DNA of 64,000 bases from Acetothermia bacterium UBA3571 (GCA_002375995.1 DFNI01000037.1:28294-92293); one strand, 5' to 3'. Shown: positions 33,719 to 41,726, counted from the first letter of the stretch. Translations and numbers: made by a program. The notes: generated by a model from the letters alone, not told the origin.

Positions 33719-34011
33719 GGGGACAAGGCCAAAAAAGGCAATTCGTTGTAGTGGCCTATGATGTGGTTTCGGACACAAGGCGTGCGCGATTACATCAAAA
33801 GCTCAAGGGGTTCGGCACCCCAGTGCAGTATTCGGTGTTTGAGTGTTTCCTAGACCCGAGGACCTTGGAAAGGCTTATCGCAATGGTGAAGCGGGAAATA
33901 TGCGATGAAGAGGACACGGTGCGCATATATTTCCTGTGCCGATCCTGCCGGCGCAAGACCTATGTGATAAATGGGGAGGTAACCGATATTCCCCCAGCCA
34001 TCGTCGTGTGA
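33715..34011 (+). CDS. cas2: CRISPR integration factor Cas2
   Basis: A 98-residue Cas2. The ferredoxin-like fold opens FVVVAYDVVSDTRRARLHQ with the conserved aspartate at the end of the first strand, followed by GTPVQYSVFECFLD, a standard Cas2 signature. A CRSCRR motif near the end is less usual. I prefer ATG at 33715 overlapping the cas1 stop (ATGA) over TTG at 33709. It completes the adaptation module RT-cas1-cas2. Confidence 0.94.
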   Translation: MRGQGQKRQFVVVAYDVVSDTRRARLHQKLKGFGTPVQYSVFECFLDPRTLERLIAMVKREICDEEDTVRIYFLCRSCRRKTYVINGEVTDIPPAIVV

Positions 34012-34135
34012 TCGCATCCCTGCAATGCTCTCGGGCGTGCGACGGGCTTTTTAAAGGTTTGAGTGCCGATGAACCAGAATGGAAAAGGATTTATCGGTGT
34101 ATTGAAAAGATCGTGCAAGTTGCACCAGAGCCACA

Positions 34136-34249
34136 CTGGACTTTACCCCTTCAAGGGGTATAAAATATCTCGTTCTGGGTTGGAAGTGGCTGGTGGCTTG
34201 CAAATGTGGTGTTAGAATCCGTAATGGAAGGCCACTTTCGCGCCCAGCT
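34136..34249 (+). promoter_or_regulatory. Leader and promoter of CRISPR array 3
   Basis: CTGGAC (34136-34141), 17 bases, TATAAA (34159-34164). The -10 box starts 91 bases before the first repeat and TGCAAA lies 40 bases after it, matching the leader of array 2. Confidence 0.65.
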
Positions 34250-34521
34250 GTTGAAAAGGCCGATAATCCTCGTTGGGGATTGGAACGTTGTTTTTCCCCA
34301 TTCTAGAAGTAAAGTACGTTCATCTACTGCAAAGTTGAAAAGGCCGATAATCCTCGTTGGGGATTGAAACACATCACGAGCCGCTTTCTGCAGCGGCGGG
34401 CGGCCACGGGTTGAAAAGGCCGATAATCCTCGTTGGGGATTGAAACTTTGCCCGGACACCATTTAAGAGGTGAAGAAGTTACAAGTCGAAAAGGCCGACA
34501 ATCCTCGTTGGGGACCGAAAC
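34250..34521 (+). CRISPR. CRISPR array 3 (four repeats, three spacers)
   Basis: 37-base repeats at 34250-34286, 34334-34370, 34410-34446 and 34485-34521, beginning GTTGAAAAGGCCG and ending GGGGATTGAAAC. The first has one change near its end; the last is degenerate (GTCG start, GACCGAAAC end). Spacers are 47, 39 and 38 bases; the leader-proximal one is unusually long. The repeat is related to, but distinct from, arrays 1 and 2. It lies directly downstream of RT-cas1-cas2. Confidence 0.95.
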
Positions 34522-34675
34522 AATTGTGATAGACCCTCATCTACATGATGTGTGCATTCGATCAAAATGGTCACAATCCAGGGGCGCCTTTATGGTAATG
34601 GGGCGAAAATTCCGGCAGAAGGGAGTGTTGGTAAGGCCATCGCGTCCTTTTTTAAAAAACGGAGGAGGTGGGAGT

Positions 34676-34921
34676 GTGGCTTACAAGTATAAGATGGTGC
34701 AGATTCCCCCTACCATCGTGGTGAAGGGCCGAGAGTACCAGGGGCAGGAGGCCGCCCACTATTTGGAGTCCCTCGTCAACGAGATGGCCGCCCAGGGATG
34801 GGAGTTCTATCGGGTGGATACAATCGGCGTTTTAACCAAACCCGGTTGCTTGGGACAGCTCTTCGGAGCGCGGGAGATCATGAGGGAATACTACGTGGTG
34901 ACTTTCCGCCGCGAAACGTGA
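34676..34921 (+). CDS. DUF4177-like small protein
   Basis: An 81-residue protein starting at GTG 34676, seven bases after GGAGG. The pattern YKYKMVQIPP, then AAHYLESLVNEMAAQGWEFYRVDTIGVL and REYYVVTFRR, is typical of DUF4177-type small beta-alpha-beta proteins of unknown function. Codons upstream of the GTG are open but run back into CRISPR array 3. It precedes the M48 protease gene by 48 bases on the same strand and may share its transcript. Confidence 0.65.
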   Translation: MAYKYKMVQIPPTIVVKGREYQGQEAAHYLESLVNEMAAQGWEFYRVDTIGVLTKPGCLGQLFGAREIMREYYVVTFRRET

Positions 34922-34969
34922 TATCAACTCTTACCTTTAGGGCCCGTGGGGGTTGCAGGGGAGGGAGCG

Positions 34970-36016
34970 ATGGATAGGCGTACCATCTCCCTGGAACCAG
35001 AGGTTTACGAGCGACTCTCGCTATTCAGGGCCCGGGGGGCAGCGCGCAAAAAACGACCGCTGGATTGGGATGAGTTCTTCAGTGTGCTGCTGAACCGGGA
35101 AAGACACAAGCGAGAGGCACTAAGTTGGGCATACGCGGGCCTCATCTTCGTAGCGGTAACCCTGGTCCTACTTTGGCCAGTTTATATCTACTCCCCGGTG
35201 TTGATACCCTTGATTTGGGCCCTCGGCCTGCTCATCGCTGCAGCCACCGTGTACCTCCTCACCCCGTTCGCCTTGCGCAAGGTAAAGCTTTGGGAGGGAA
35301 CCACGGAGGTCCACCGGTGGTTAGAGGAGCTCGCGGTAAAGGCCGGCCTCAAGAAAACCCCTAAGATCAAGGTCTTCGATACCCCAGAGGTGAACGCGCT
35401 TGCCTATTGCACCGTCTCGGGGGGCGTGATCTGCCTGACCCGGGGTTTGTTGGATGCATACCGGGAAGGCGAGCTGTCGCCCGCGGAGTTCAAGGCGATC
35501 ATGGCACACGAAATAGGACATCTGAAACACCAGGATCTCATGAAGTTCAACCTCGCCTTGGCCTGGGTGGGTGTGTTCGAGTTCTTCGGTACGGAAGTCA
35601 CGCGGGTGGGAGTGGCTATGGGGGATGCCGCCGAGGGAGGTGAGGGATGGTGGGCTGTCATGCTGATGCTGACGGCCTGGTTCGCGTTGTTTTTGGGCTC
35701 GGCCCTGCTCGCGATCGCCAAGTTGGCTTCCGCCCTCTCGTTCCACCTAAGCCGCCGACAGGAGTTGGAAGCGGACGATCTGGGCGGTGAGCTCACCCAT
35801 CCAGAATCCATGGCGGCGGCGCTGGAAAAGATAGAACAGCTGAACGCGCGGCTGGTGGCCGAAGAGTTGGAGAAGCTCCCATTTTCCGATCGATGGCAGC
35901 TTCGGCCCCGTAACCGGAGTTGGGTGGAACGGCTATGGGACGCACATCCCCCGACACCGAGTCGTGTGGGGCGCCAACGGGCTTTGGCGGAATTTCTGGG
36001 TTTTCTGCCGGAGTGA
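34970..36016 (+). CDS. HtpX-like M48 membrane metalloprotease with N-terminal RHH-like segment
   Basis: A 348-residue zinc protease. Residues 1-45 (RTISLEPEVYERLSLFRARG, then DWDEFFSVLLNR) look like a ribbon-helix-helix or VapB-type antitoxin segment, not usual for HtpX. Two membrane helices follow (about 55-75 and 80-100). The catalytic site is AHEIGHLKHQD (HExxH near residue 180) with the third ligand in RRQELEADDLG near residue 268. Two further hydrophobic segments lie between these. ATG at 34970 follows GGGGAGGGAGCG. HtpX-type enzymes degrade misfolded membrane proteins. Confidence 0.85.
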   Translation: MDRRTISLEPEVYERLSLFRARGAARKKRPLDWDEFFSVLLNRERHKREALSWAYAGLIFVAVTLVLLWPVYIYSPVLIPLIWALGLLIAAATVYLLTPFALRKVKLWEGTTEVHRWLEELAVKAGLKKTPKIKVFDTPEVNALAYCTVSGGVICLTRGLLDAYREGELSPAEFKAIMAHEIGHLKHQDLMKFNLALAWVGVFEFFGTEVTRVGVAMGDAAEGGEGWWAVMLMLTAWFALFLGSALLAIAKLASALSFHLSRRQELEADDLGGELTHPESMAAALEKIEQLNARLVAEELEKLPFSDRWQLRPRNRSWVERLWDAHPPTPSRVGRQRALAEFLGFLPE

Positions 36017-36025
36017 GGAGGCAAG

Positions 36026-36223
36026 ATGAAGCGGAAGATCGGTCGTGTGAAGTCTCCAAAAGGAAAGCTTTTCGACGTGTACTGGGACGACCGCACCGGC
36101 GAGGTCTTCGTTCAAGCCGTGGGAGGGTTTTTCGGCGGCGGACTTATGAAGCGATGCAGTGTCAAAGCCAAAACGGCCAGTGAGGCAATGCACGTGGCGG
36201 AAGCCTGCGTCTATGATCAATGA
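36026..36223 (+). CDS. Small protein, unknown
   Basis: A 65-residue basic protein (MKRKIGRVKSPKGKLFDVYW, then GEVFVQAVGGFFGGGLMKRC) nine bases after the protease stop, with GTGAGGAGGCAAG before its ATG. It looks like a compact beta-rich fold with one C-terminal helix. It was not recognised as any family. Probably co-expressed with the M48 protease. Confidence 0.6.
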   Translation: MKRKIGRVKSPKGKLFDVYWDDRTGEVFVQAVGGFFGGGLMKRCSVKAKTASEAMHVAEACVYDQ

Positions 36224-36267
36224 ACAAACGCCGAAGGAAGCGGGTCGCTAAGGGGGTCGTGTCCAAA

Positions 36268-36624
36268 TCAGTCGAAAGGGAACCAGCCGAGCACCGCTCC
36301 GATCCCGGCGATTAACGCCAGGACAACGGCGAGGATGAATTCCGGCCGTACGCGAATCCAGGGCACCCGGCGGCGGAGGTACCCCACCAGACACCGCCAG
36401 TTGAGGAGGAGATGGAATAAGCCGAAGATAGCTCCTGCATAGCCGAACACAGTGTGAATTTTCTCCCACTGTGTTTTCGTCAATCCCAGGAACTCCCACC
36501 CCGTGGTCCGGGCGATGCGCCCCGAGGGGGCGATGAACAACGCGATCCCCGAGATCAGGAGAACCGCCGCGGAGAAAACCAAGAAGTACGAGACCAGGAT
36601 CCGCCAGTTCCACTTAAACTTCAT
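36268..36624 (-). CDS. DUF4405 membrane protein (cytochrome b-like)
   Basis: A 118-residue protein with three membrane helices (about 9-30, 55-75 and 95-115). The family-like pattern is the first helix ending in GIALFIAP, TKTQWEKIHTVFGYAG and GLFHLLLNWRCLVGYL, where two histidines (KIH and LFHLLLNW) could bind haem. DUF4405 proteins are thought to be small membrane redox partners. It overlaps the 4Fe-4S membrane protein by 11 bases, consistent with a shared electron-transfer role. Confidence 0.75.
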   Translation of the reverse strand: MKFKWNWRILVSYFLVFSAAVLLISGIALFIAPSGRIARTTGWEFLGLTKTQWEKIHTVFGYAGAIFGLFHLLLNWRCLVGYLRRRVPWIRVRPEFILAVVLALIAGIGAVLGWFPFD

Positions 36625-37453
36625 CCGTTACCCCTTTCTTGGCTTCCCATGGCCCGGCCCAGCTCAAGGCCCCCTCCCGCGAACAGGCGCCGAGGCAAGC
36701 CCCGCAGGCGAAGCAGTCAGCGTGGATTCTTTTGCCTTCGATAAAATCCCCCATCGCCCCGGTGGGACAGGCGCGCACGCATGCCCGGCACCCCACGCAC
36801 TTTTCCCGGACGATGCGGGGACGCATAAGGCTCACCTGTTCCACGGCCCAGCTCACCAGCCCGAACGGGCACAGGAACCGGCACCAGGGGCGATAGACGA
36901 AAAGGCTCAAAAGGAGCACGAGACCCGCCACGGCACCGACCCCGATTCCGACCTTCAGGGAGAAAATCCCGAACGGGTCCACGCCCTTTATCCAGTCGGC
37001 CCCGGCCCATGCCAACCCCACCACGAGTCCCAGGGTCGCCGCGACCCGCACCGAATTCGTGAGCCAAAACGGCGGCCGCCATTTGGGCGCGGGGATCCGA
37101 TACAAGAGGTCCTGCAGCAGCCCCAGTTGACACCCCCAGCCGCAGATGGACTTGTTGGAGACGAAGCTCATGAGGAGGAGTACAACCAACATCAATGCGA
37201 TCAGGGGCACCAGCGTCCGCCCGGCGAGAAGGCCAGCGAGCACGCCGCGCAGAGCGAGCACGGGGTTCGGGTTGGCGGGCACGAGAAAACCGTAGGCGAA
37301 CCCGAACACCAGGACTCCTAGGAAAAGGAACGCGAGCCGCCGCCGGGGCGTGATCCTTCCCCGGCGCAGGAGCCACGTGGCGGCGGCCACCGCGATCGCC
37401 CACAGGAGGAACTTGCTGAGGACCAGCGGATTGAAGCCCGTTGTCGTCGACAT
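36614..37453 (-). CDS. NapH/RdxA-like membrane ferredoxin
   Basis: A 279-residue protein with about five membrane helices. Cytoplasm-facing motifs CGWGCQLG (near residue 125) and CRFLCPFG (near 200) are typical of NapH/CcoG relatives. Two C-terminal [4Fe-4S] motifs follow: CVGCRACVRACPTGAM and CFACGACLGACSREGA, the second without the usual proline. It probably passes electrons from the quinone or ferredoxin pool to a partner, here perhaps the DUF4405 protein. ATG 37453 directly abuts the cupin stop. Confidence 0.82.
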   Translation of the reverse strand: MSTTTGFNPLVLSKFLLWAIAVAAATWLLRRGRITPRRRLAFLFLGVLVFGFAYGFLVPANPNPVLALRGVLAGLLAGRTLVPLIALMLVVLLLMSFVSNKSICGWGCQLGLLQDLLYRIPAPKWRPPFWLTNSVRVAATLGLVVGLAWAGADWIKGVDPFGIFSLKVGIGVGAVAGLVLLLSLFVYRPWCRFLCPFGLVSWAVEQVSLMRPRIVREKCVGCRACVRACPTGAMGDFIEGKRIHADCFACGACLGACSREGALSWAGPWEAKKGVTDEV

Positions 37454-37792
37454 TCAGCCCATCCCGGGTCGATCCGCGCCCCCGGGGAGCTTGATCACCA
37501 GGAACCGAAGATCGGCGGGACCATGGTTGCGGAATCGGTGGGGCGTATGGGCGGGGCACGCGATCAGGTGGTCGGCGGAAATTTCGGCATCCTCATCGCC
37601 GATCTGCACGATGCCCTGCCCCTCCAATACGTAGAAGATGGCCTCAACGGGGACCGCGTGCCTCTTGAGGGATTCCCCGGGCCGAAGGGTGATCATGATC
37701 ACCTGTGCCCCTTGGCCGGAATAGAGCGCCCGGGCGGTCACGCCGTGGGGATTGGGTACTTCCCGAGCTTCATGTGCTTTCACGATCGTCAT
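37454..37792 (-). CDS. Cupin domain protein
   Basis: A 112-residue single cupin barrel. Motif 1 is LKRHAVPVEAIFYVLEGQG and motif 2 is CPAHTPHRFRNHG, giving His and Glu metal ligands. Such small cupins are often metal-dependent sensors or enzymes. It overlaps the marR-like gene by 23 bases and is followed without gap by the NapH-like gene, so the operon is MarR - cupin - NapH-like - DUF4405. The substrate is unknown. Confidence 0.85.
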   Translation of the reverse strand: MTIVKAHEAREVPNPHGVTARALYSGQGAQVIMITLRPGESLKRHAVPVEAIFYVLEGQGIVQIGDEDAEISADHLIACPAHTPHRFRNHGPADLRFLVIKLPGGADRPGMG

Positions 37793-38228
37793 CCTTCCCC
37801 CTTCCTTTCGTGCTTTTGAGGGCCTTCTCCAACAGTCGGATCAGCTCCGCTCGCTCCGCGGGCGATAACGGGGACAGCAACCGTTCGGCTCGGAGGCGTT
37901 TGAACCCCGCGGCTTTCCGGTGGAGGGCCCGTCCTTTTGGGGTCAGGAACACCCTGATGTTCCGGCGATCGCCGGGATCCCGGCGCCTGGCCACCAACCC
38001 CAGGGCCTCCAGGCGCCGCAGGGCCGCGCTTATGGTGGGCGGGGTGACGCCCAGGGCGGCGGCGATCCCGCCCAATGTGGCCCCGGGTTCGCGGGCGATG
38101 TGGTCGAGGAGGGCGAATTGGGGCGGGGATATGCCGACATCCCGCAGGGGGTTGCGCGCCAGCTCCAAACGCCGGAGATCCTCCAGGAGCTCCACGAAGC
38201 GTTGCAGAAGCGAGCGACCGTCCTCCAT
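37770..38228 (-). CDS. MarR family transcriptional regulator
   Basis: A 152-residue winged-helix regulator: ISPPQFALLDHIAREPGATL, the recognition helix region VTPPTISAALRRLEALGLVA, and the wing RRRDPGDRRNIRVFLTPKG. ATG at 38228 is preferred over the GTG three bases upstream. Directly before it lies a perfect 17-base palindrome (38233-38249), so it probably represses its own operon and perhaps the divergent DUF2202 gene. Confidence 0.9.
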   Translation of the reverse strand: MEDGRSLLQRFVELLEDLRRLELARNPLRDVGISPPQFALLDHIAREPGATLGGIAAALGVTPPTISAALRRLEALGLVARRRDPGDRRNIRVFLTPKGRALHRKAAGFKRLRAERLLSPLSPAERAELIRLLEKALKSTKGRGKDDDREST

Positions 38229-38232
38229 CACT

Positions 38233-38249
38233 TTAGTTAGTCTAACTAA
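38233..38249. promoter_or_regulatory. Perfect palindromic operator, MarR-type
   Basis: TTAGTTAG-T-CTAACTAA, eight-base perfect arms, five bases upstream of the MarR start and in the divergent intergenic region with the DUF2202 gene. Size and place fit a MarR dimer site. Confidence 0.75.
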
Positions 38250-38260
38250 TTATTTTAGGC

Positions 38261-38289
38261 TTGACAAGGACCGAAGTTGCAAAATCTTT
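38261..38289 (+). promoter_or_regulatory. Weak candidate promoter of the DUF2202 gene
   Basis: TTGACA (38261-38266) is a perfect -35 box, but the -10 region 17 bases on (ATCTTT) is poor, which would suit an activated or alternative promoter. Confidence 0.3.
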
Positions 38290-38384
38290 AAAAATTTGTT
38301 ACATTGAATTTCGACGGCGGCTCCATCGGGTCTCCACATCGGGGGGTTATCATGACCGCCACGTCCAAAAGGAGGTCGATGTAC

Positions 38385-39095
38385 ATGAAAAACCGGAAAA
38401 AATTAGCCGTGCTGATGATGTGGGCGGCGATCGCGTCGGCGGGACTCGCTTACCTGCCGGTTGCGGCCCATCAGGGGACCGGCCAAGGGGGCGGGCCCGG
38501 AGCATCCGGGACCGGTGACGTCAACGCCGCTAACTTGGCGGCGGCCATCGCCGCCCTCCCGGCGGATCCCCTCTCCGACGCGGAACGGGAGGGTATCCTC
38601 TACGTGAGGGAGGAGGAGAAACTTGCCCACGACGTCTACACCGTGCTTTATGAGAAATGGGGCCTGCAGATCTTCGCCAACATCGCCGCTTCCGAGTCCA
38701 CCCACATGGCGGCCATGGCGCTCCTCATCGACCGCTACGGCCTCGAGGACCCCGTCTCCGATAAGCCGGGCGTGTTCACGAACCCGGAGCTGCAAAAGCT
38801 CTACGACGACCTGGTGGCCAAGGGGACCAAGTCCCTGATCGACGCCCTGGAAGTGGGCGCCATCATCGAGGAGGTGGACATCGTCGACATCCAGGGGTAC
38901 CTGAAGGACGTGGACAACGAGGACATAGAGCTGGTCTACGAAAACCTCCTCAAGGGCTCCCGGAACCACCTGCGGGCCTTCGTGTCCACTCTGGAACGAT
39001 ACGGGGTGGAATACGAGCCCCAGTACCTCTCCCCGGAGGAGTATCGGGAGATCATCGCCGGGTCCACGGAACGGGGTAACGCCGGAGGCGGTTGA
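38385..39095 (+). CDS. DUF2202 secreted ferritin-like protein
   Basis: A 236-residue protein. ATG 38385 lies nine bases after GGAGG; ATG 38379 and 38352 are in frame alternatives. The N-terminus is a signal peptide (KKLAVLMMWAAIASAGLAYL to VAA). The mature part has the DUF2202 four-helix pattern: EREGILYVREEEKLAHDVYT, ASESTHMAAMALLIDRYGL, EEVDIVDIQGYLKD and SRNHLRAFVSTLERYG, with Glu/His pairs that could bind a di-metal site. Function unknown; it is divergent from the MarR operon. Confidence 0.88.
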   Translation: MKNRKKLAVLMMWAAIASAGLAYLPVAAHQGTGQGGGPGASGTGDVNAANLAAAIAALPADPLSDAEREGILYVREEEKLAHDVYTVLYEKWGLQIFANIAASESTHMAAMALLIDRYGLEDPVSDKPGVFTNPELQKLYDDLVAKGTKSLIDALEVGAIIEEVDIVDIQGYLKDVDNEDIELVYENLLKGSRNHLRAFVSTLERYGVEYEPQYLSPEEYREIIAGSTERGNAGGG

Positions 39096-39123
39096 CCCTC
39101 TGTACTGGACAAACCGAACAACT

Positions 39124-39154
39124 CGGGGAGGCTAGCGCCTCCCCGTTTCTTTTT
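39124..39154 (+). terminator. Terminator of the DUF2202 gene
   Basis: Stem CGGGGAGGC/GCCTCCCCG with loop TAGC, followed by TTTCTTTTT. The hairpin overlaps the stop codon of the convergent padR-like gene. Confidence 0.9.
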
Positions 39155-39668
39155 GCGGAGCCAGCCGCTCCCCCAACGCCCTCAGTTCGTCCCGGGCACG
39201 CTTCAGGATCGCCGCGGCTTCCCGTTTGGCCTGTGGGGTTAAAGGAGGAAGGGACCACAGGGCATCGTGGAGCTCCAGGAAGAGGAGGGCCAAACCCCCG
39301 AGGTCATCTCGCCGTTCTTCCCAGCGGCCGAGGCGTTCGGCCAGTAGCTCCAAATCCTCACGGCCGAAGGCCTTGGCGAAGACGAGCACCGCCTCCCGCA
39401 TGTCCTGAAAGAGCTTTCGCTTGGCTTCGGTGGCCTTGGTGTAGAGCTCCTGCCCCTTGGGCGTTATCTCCCAGCGCCTTCCCTCTGAACCCTCTACCTC
39501 CGCGATCAACCCCTCCTCCCGCATCCGGGAAAGGAGGGGGTACAGCGAGCCGGTGGACGGTCTCCAGAATCCCGTTTCCCGCTCGATAGCCTTCATCAAG
39601 CCGTACCCGCTGTACCGTCCCCCGAGAAGTAGCTTCAGGATGTAGAACTTCAGGTGTTCGCTCCTCAC
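39132..39668 (-). CDS. PadR family transcriptional regulator
   Basis: A 178-residue regulator with the PadR winged helix (LKFYILKLLLGGRYSGYGLM, then FWRPSTGSLYPLLSRMREEGLI and RRWEITPKGQELY) and a C-terminal dimerisation helix region. It is the last gene of the MFS - LolA-like - PadR operon. PadR proteins typically repress multidrug exporters, which fits the MFS gene here. The likely operator lies at the operon promoter (41703-41726). Confidence 0.92.
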   Translation of the reverse strand: MRSEHLKFYILKLLLGGRYSGYGLMKAIERETGFWRPSTGSLYPLLSRMREEGLIAEVEGSEGRRWEITPKGQELYTKATEAKRKLFQDMREAVLVFAKAFGREDLELLAERLGRWEERRDDLGGLALLFLELHDALWSLPPLTPQAKREAAAILKRARDELRALGERLAPQKETGRR

Positions 39669-39677
39669 GTTTTCACC

Positions 39678-40331
39678 TCATCCTGGGATCGCAAACTCCT
39701 CCGGTGGGATAACTCCATTGTACTCGTACTCCACCACCCGCACCTGGATCGCGAGCTTCCCGCCCTGGTAGATATCTACCGCCACGGGCACGAAGGTCTC
39801 CGCGTCGCACCACACTATCTGCTTTTCTTTCTCGCCGGTAAAGGTGAGTTCGTATGCCCGACAGGTCACGACCTCCTCGCCGTGTCTCCACACGAACCCC
39901 TTTAGGCCTGCAACGCGAGTCAGGGGAAGGCCTTCGAGGAAAGCGGCGAGATCCTTTTCCACGAAGTAATACAGGAAACCCATTTCCGTCCCAGGGTGTT
40001 CGGAACCCTCGGACACGGTCTTCCGCACGGCCCGATGGAGGGCAGGAAGATAGATGTAAAGCTGGTCTCCGTTGAGAATTACGAGTTGTCCCTCGAGGTT
40101 CTTCGGCGCGAGGTACTCAATCCGCATTTTGCTTGGGGGCACGAACGCGAAGGCAAATTCGATCTCTGCCTTTCGGGAGCCGTAATTTACCATGTAGATG
40201 GTGGCCCGAAAGGCCTCGAGGCCAGCGGATGCCGCTTTCACCCGCCCGAGCACGTCCTCCTGGGACATGCCGATCGAGGCGAGGCCGACGATCAACACCA
40301 ACGCCGCCGTCCATACCGATTTCCTCATCAT
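39678..40331 (-). CDS. LolA-like outer-membrane lipoprotein-sorting family protein
   Basis: A 217-residue exported protein: signal peptide at residues 1-23 (VWTAALVLIVGLASIGMS), then the LolA/DUF4292-type beta sandwich (FRATIYMVNYGSRKAEIEFA, KMRIEYLAPKNLEGQLVIL, GDQLYIYLPALHRAVRK). Such proteins bind lipid moieties in the periplasm. ATGA overlap with the MFS transporter suggests the pair moves a hydrophobic compound. The call is by fold pattern, not by close identity. Confidence 0.8.
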   Translation of the reverse strand: MMRKSVWTAALVLIVGLASIGMSQEDVLGRVKAASAGLEAFRATIYMVNYGSRKAEIEFAFAFVPPSKMRIEYLAPKNLEGQLVILNGDQLYIYLPALHRAVRKTVSEGSEHPGTEMGFLYYFVEKDLAAFLEGLPLTRVAGLKGFVWRHGEEVVTCRAYELTFTGEKEKQIVWCDAETFVPVAVDIYQGGKLAIQVRVVEYEYNGVIPPEEFAIPG

Positions 40332-41695
40332 CCCGCATCAGCTCCTTTCCGTGTGTATACGAGCAGGGCCACGGCGGTCCCGAGCCCCGCGACCACCGCC
40401 CACAGTCCGAACCGGTAGATGCGGCGGTAGGCGTCCAGCAGGTTGGCCAGGGCGAACAGGGAGGTGAAATCGGTCCGGGCGAGGATGAGGCCGGCCACCG
40501 TGGGCCCGACGATCCCGCCGGCGGTGCGGGCCAGGCTCACGACCCCCGAGGAGACACCTTCCCGGCCAGACCCCCCCTCGCGGATGGCGATCATGCCCGT
40601 GGCCGGGATCAAGCTTCCCAGGCCCATCCCGGCCACAGCGCTCCCCAGGTAGTAGGAGAGGACCGGGGCGGGGATGGAGGTGATCAGCCCGAACGCCGCC
40701 GCCGTGGCCCCCAGGGAGAAGATGAGCACCCGCTCCGGGCCGAGACGATCGCACGCCGCCCCGGTGAGCCCCGAGAAGAGGATCATGAAGGCAGCCATGA
40801 CGTCGATGGAGTAGGACGCCCCGGCCACGGTATACCCCAAGAGCACCTGGGCGTAGCTGGGGAGGAACGTCTGGAAGATGAACATCCCGATCCCGCCCAG
40901 GAAGGAAGCCGCGATGGCCAGGGAAAAGGCCCGGTTACGGAAAAGCGCGGGGTCGATGGCCGGGGCCCGCGCCCGCCGCTCCGCGGCCACGAACGCCGCC
41001 CCCGAGACCAACAGGAGGGCGAGGTACGGAAGGACCTTCCCGCTCAGGAGCGGGGACTCGGCCAATCCCCTGAACAGGAGCATGAAGGCCACTATGGCCG
41101 CGGCCAGGGAGACGATCCCCGGAATGTCCAGGGTGGTCCGGCGTGCCGTCCGAGAGGCATCGGGGAGGAGGAGGGAGGTGGCGAAACCCAGGGAGGCCAA
41201 GCCCCCAGTGATGGCGAACACCGCCCGCCAACCCAGGGCGGAGTAAACCCCTCCTCCCAGGTTGATGGCCGCCACCACCCCGATCCCGAAGGCGGCGCCG
41301 ATCAGGCCCATGACCTTGCCCCGCCGCCGGCCGAACCGCTCGTAAGCGATGGCCTGGGCCAGGGGCAGGGTGCCGCTGGCCCCCAGTCCCTGGAGGAGGC
41401 GACCAGCGAGCACCGTCTCGAAATTCGGGGCCAGGGCGCTCAGAAAGAGACCCAGGGCGAAAGCACCCATGGCCCCGGCGTACACCGGGCGGCGGCCCAC
41501 CGCATCGCTCAGCCGACCCACGAATCCCATTCCCACACAGTAGCTGAGCATGAACGCGGTGACGATCCAGATCCCGTAGGCGGGGTCGACCCCGAAGATG
41601 GCCTGGGTGTTCCCGATGAAGGGGACCACCACAGTAATGCCCATGGCGCTCAGGAAGTTCGTGACGACAAGGACAAAAGCGGTCTTGTCCCACAC
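40328..41695 (-). CDS. MFS multidrug efflux transporter
   Basis: A 455-residue, 12- to 14-helix major facilitator. Typical motifs are the loop 2-3 GRLSDAVGRRPVYAGAMG, LLQGLGASGTLPLAQAIAYE and GKVMGLIGAAFGIGVVAAIN of the DHA-type exporters. Start is GTG 41695 after AGGAGGAAAT. First gene of the operon, driven by a good promoter and overlapped by a palindromic site likely bound by the PadR protein. Drug or lipid export is an inference from family and regulator. Confidence 0.9.
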   Translation of the reverse strand: MWDKTAFVLVVTNFLSAMGITVVVPFIGNTQAIFGVDPAYGIWIVTAFMLSYCVGMGFVGRLSDAVGRRPVYAGAMGAFALGLFLSALAPNFETVLAGRLLQGLGASGTLPLAQAIAYERFGRRRGKVMGLIGAAFGIGVVAAINLGGGVYSALGWRAVFAITGGLASLGFATSLLLPDASRTARRTTLDIPGIVSLAAAIVAFMLLFRGLAESPLLSGKVLPYLALLLVSGAAFVAAERRARAPAIDPALFRNRAFSLAIAASFLGGIGMFIFQTFLPSYAQVLLGYTVAGASYSIDVMAAFMILFSGLTGAACDRLGPERVLIFSLGATAAAFGLITSIPAPVLSYYLGSAVAGMGLGSLIPATGMIAIREGGSGREGVSSGVVSLARTAGGIVGPTVAGLILARTDFTSLFALANLLDAYRRIYRFGLWAVVAGLGTAVALLVYTRKGADAG

Positions 41696-41702
41696 ATTTC
41701 CT

Positions 41703-41726
41703 CCTATATGTCGAGTTCGATATATC
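41703..41726. promoter_or_regulatory. Imperfect palindrome, candidate PadR operator
   Basis: TATATGTCGA-G-TTCGATATAT (imperfect dyad) lies between the -10 box and the MFS start, where bound repressor would block transcription. Confidence 0.5.
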
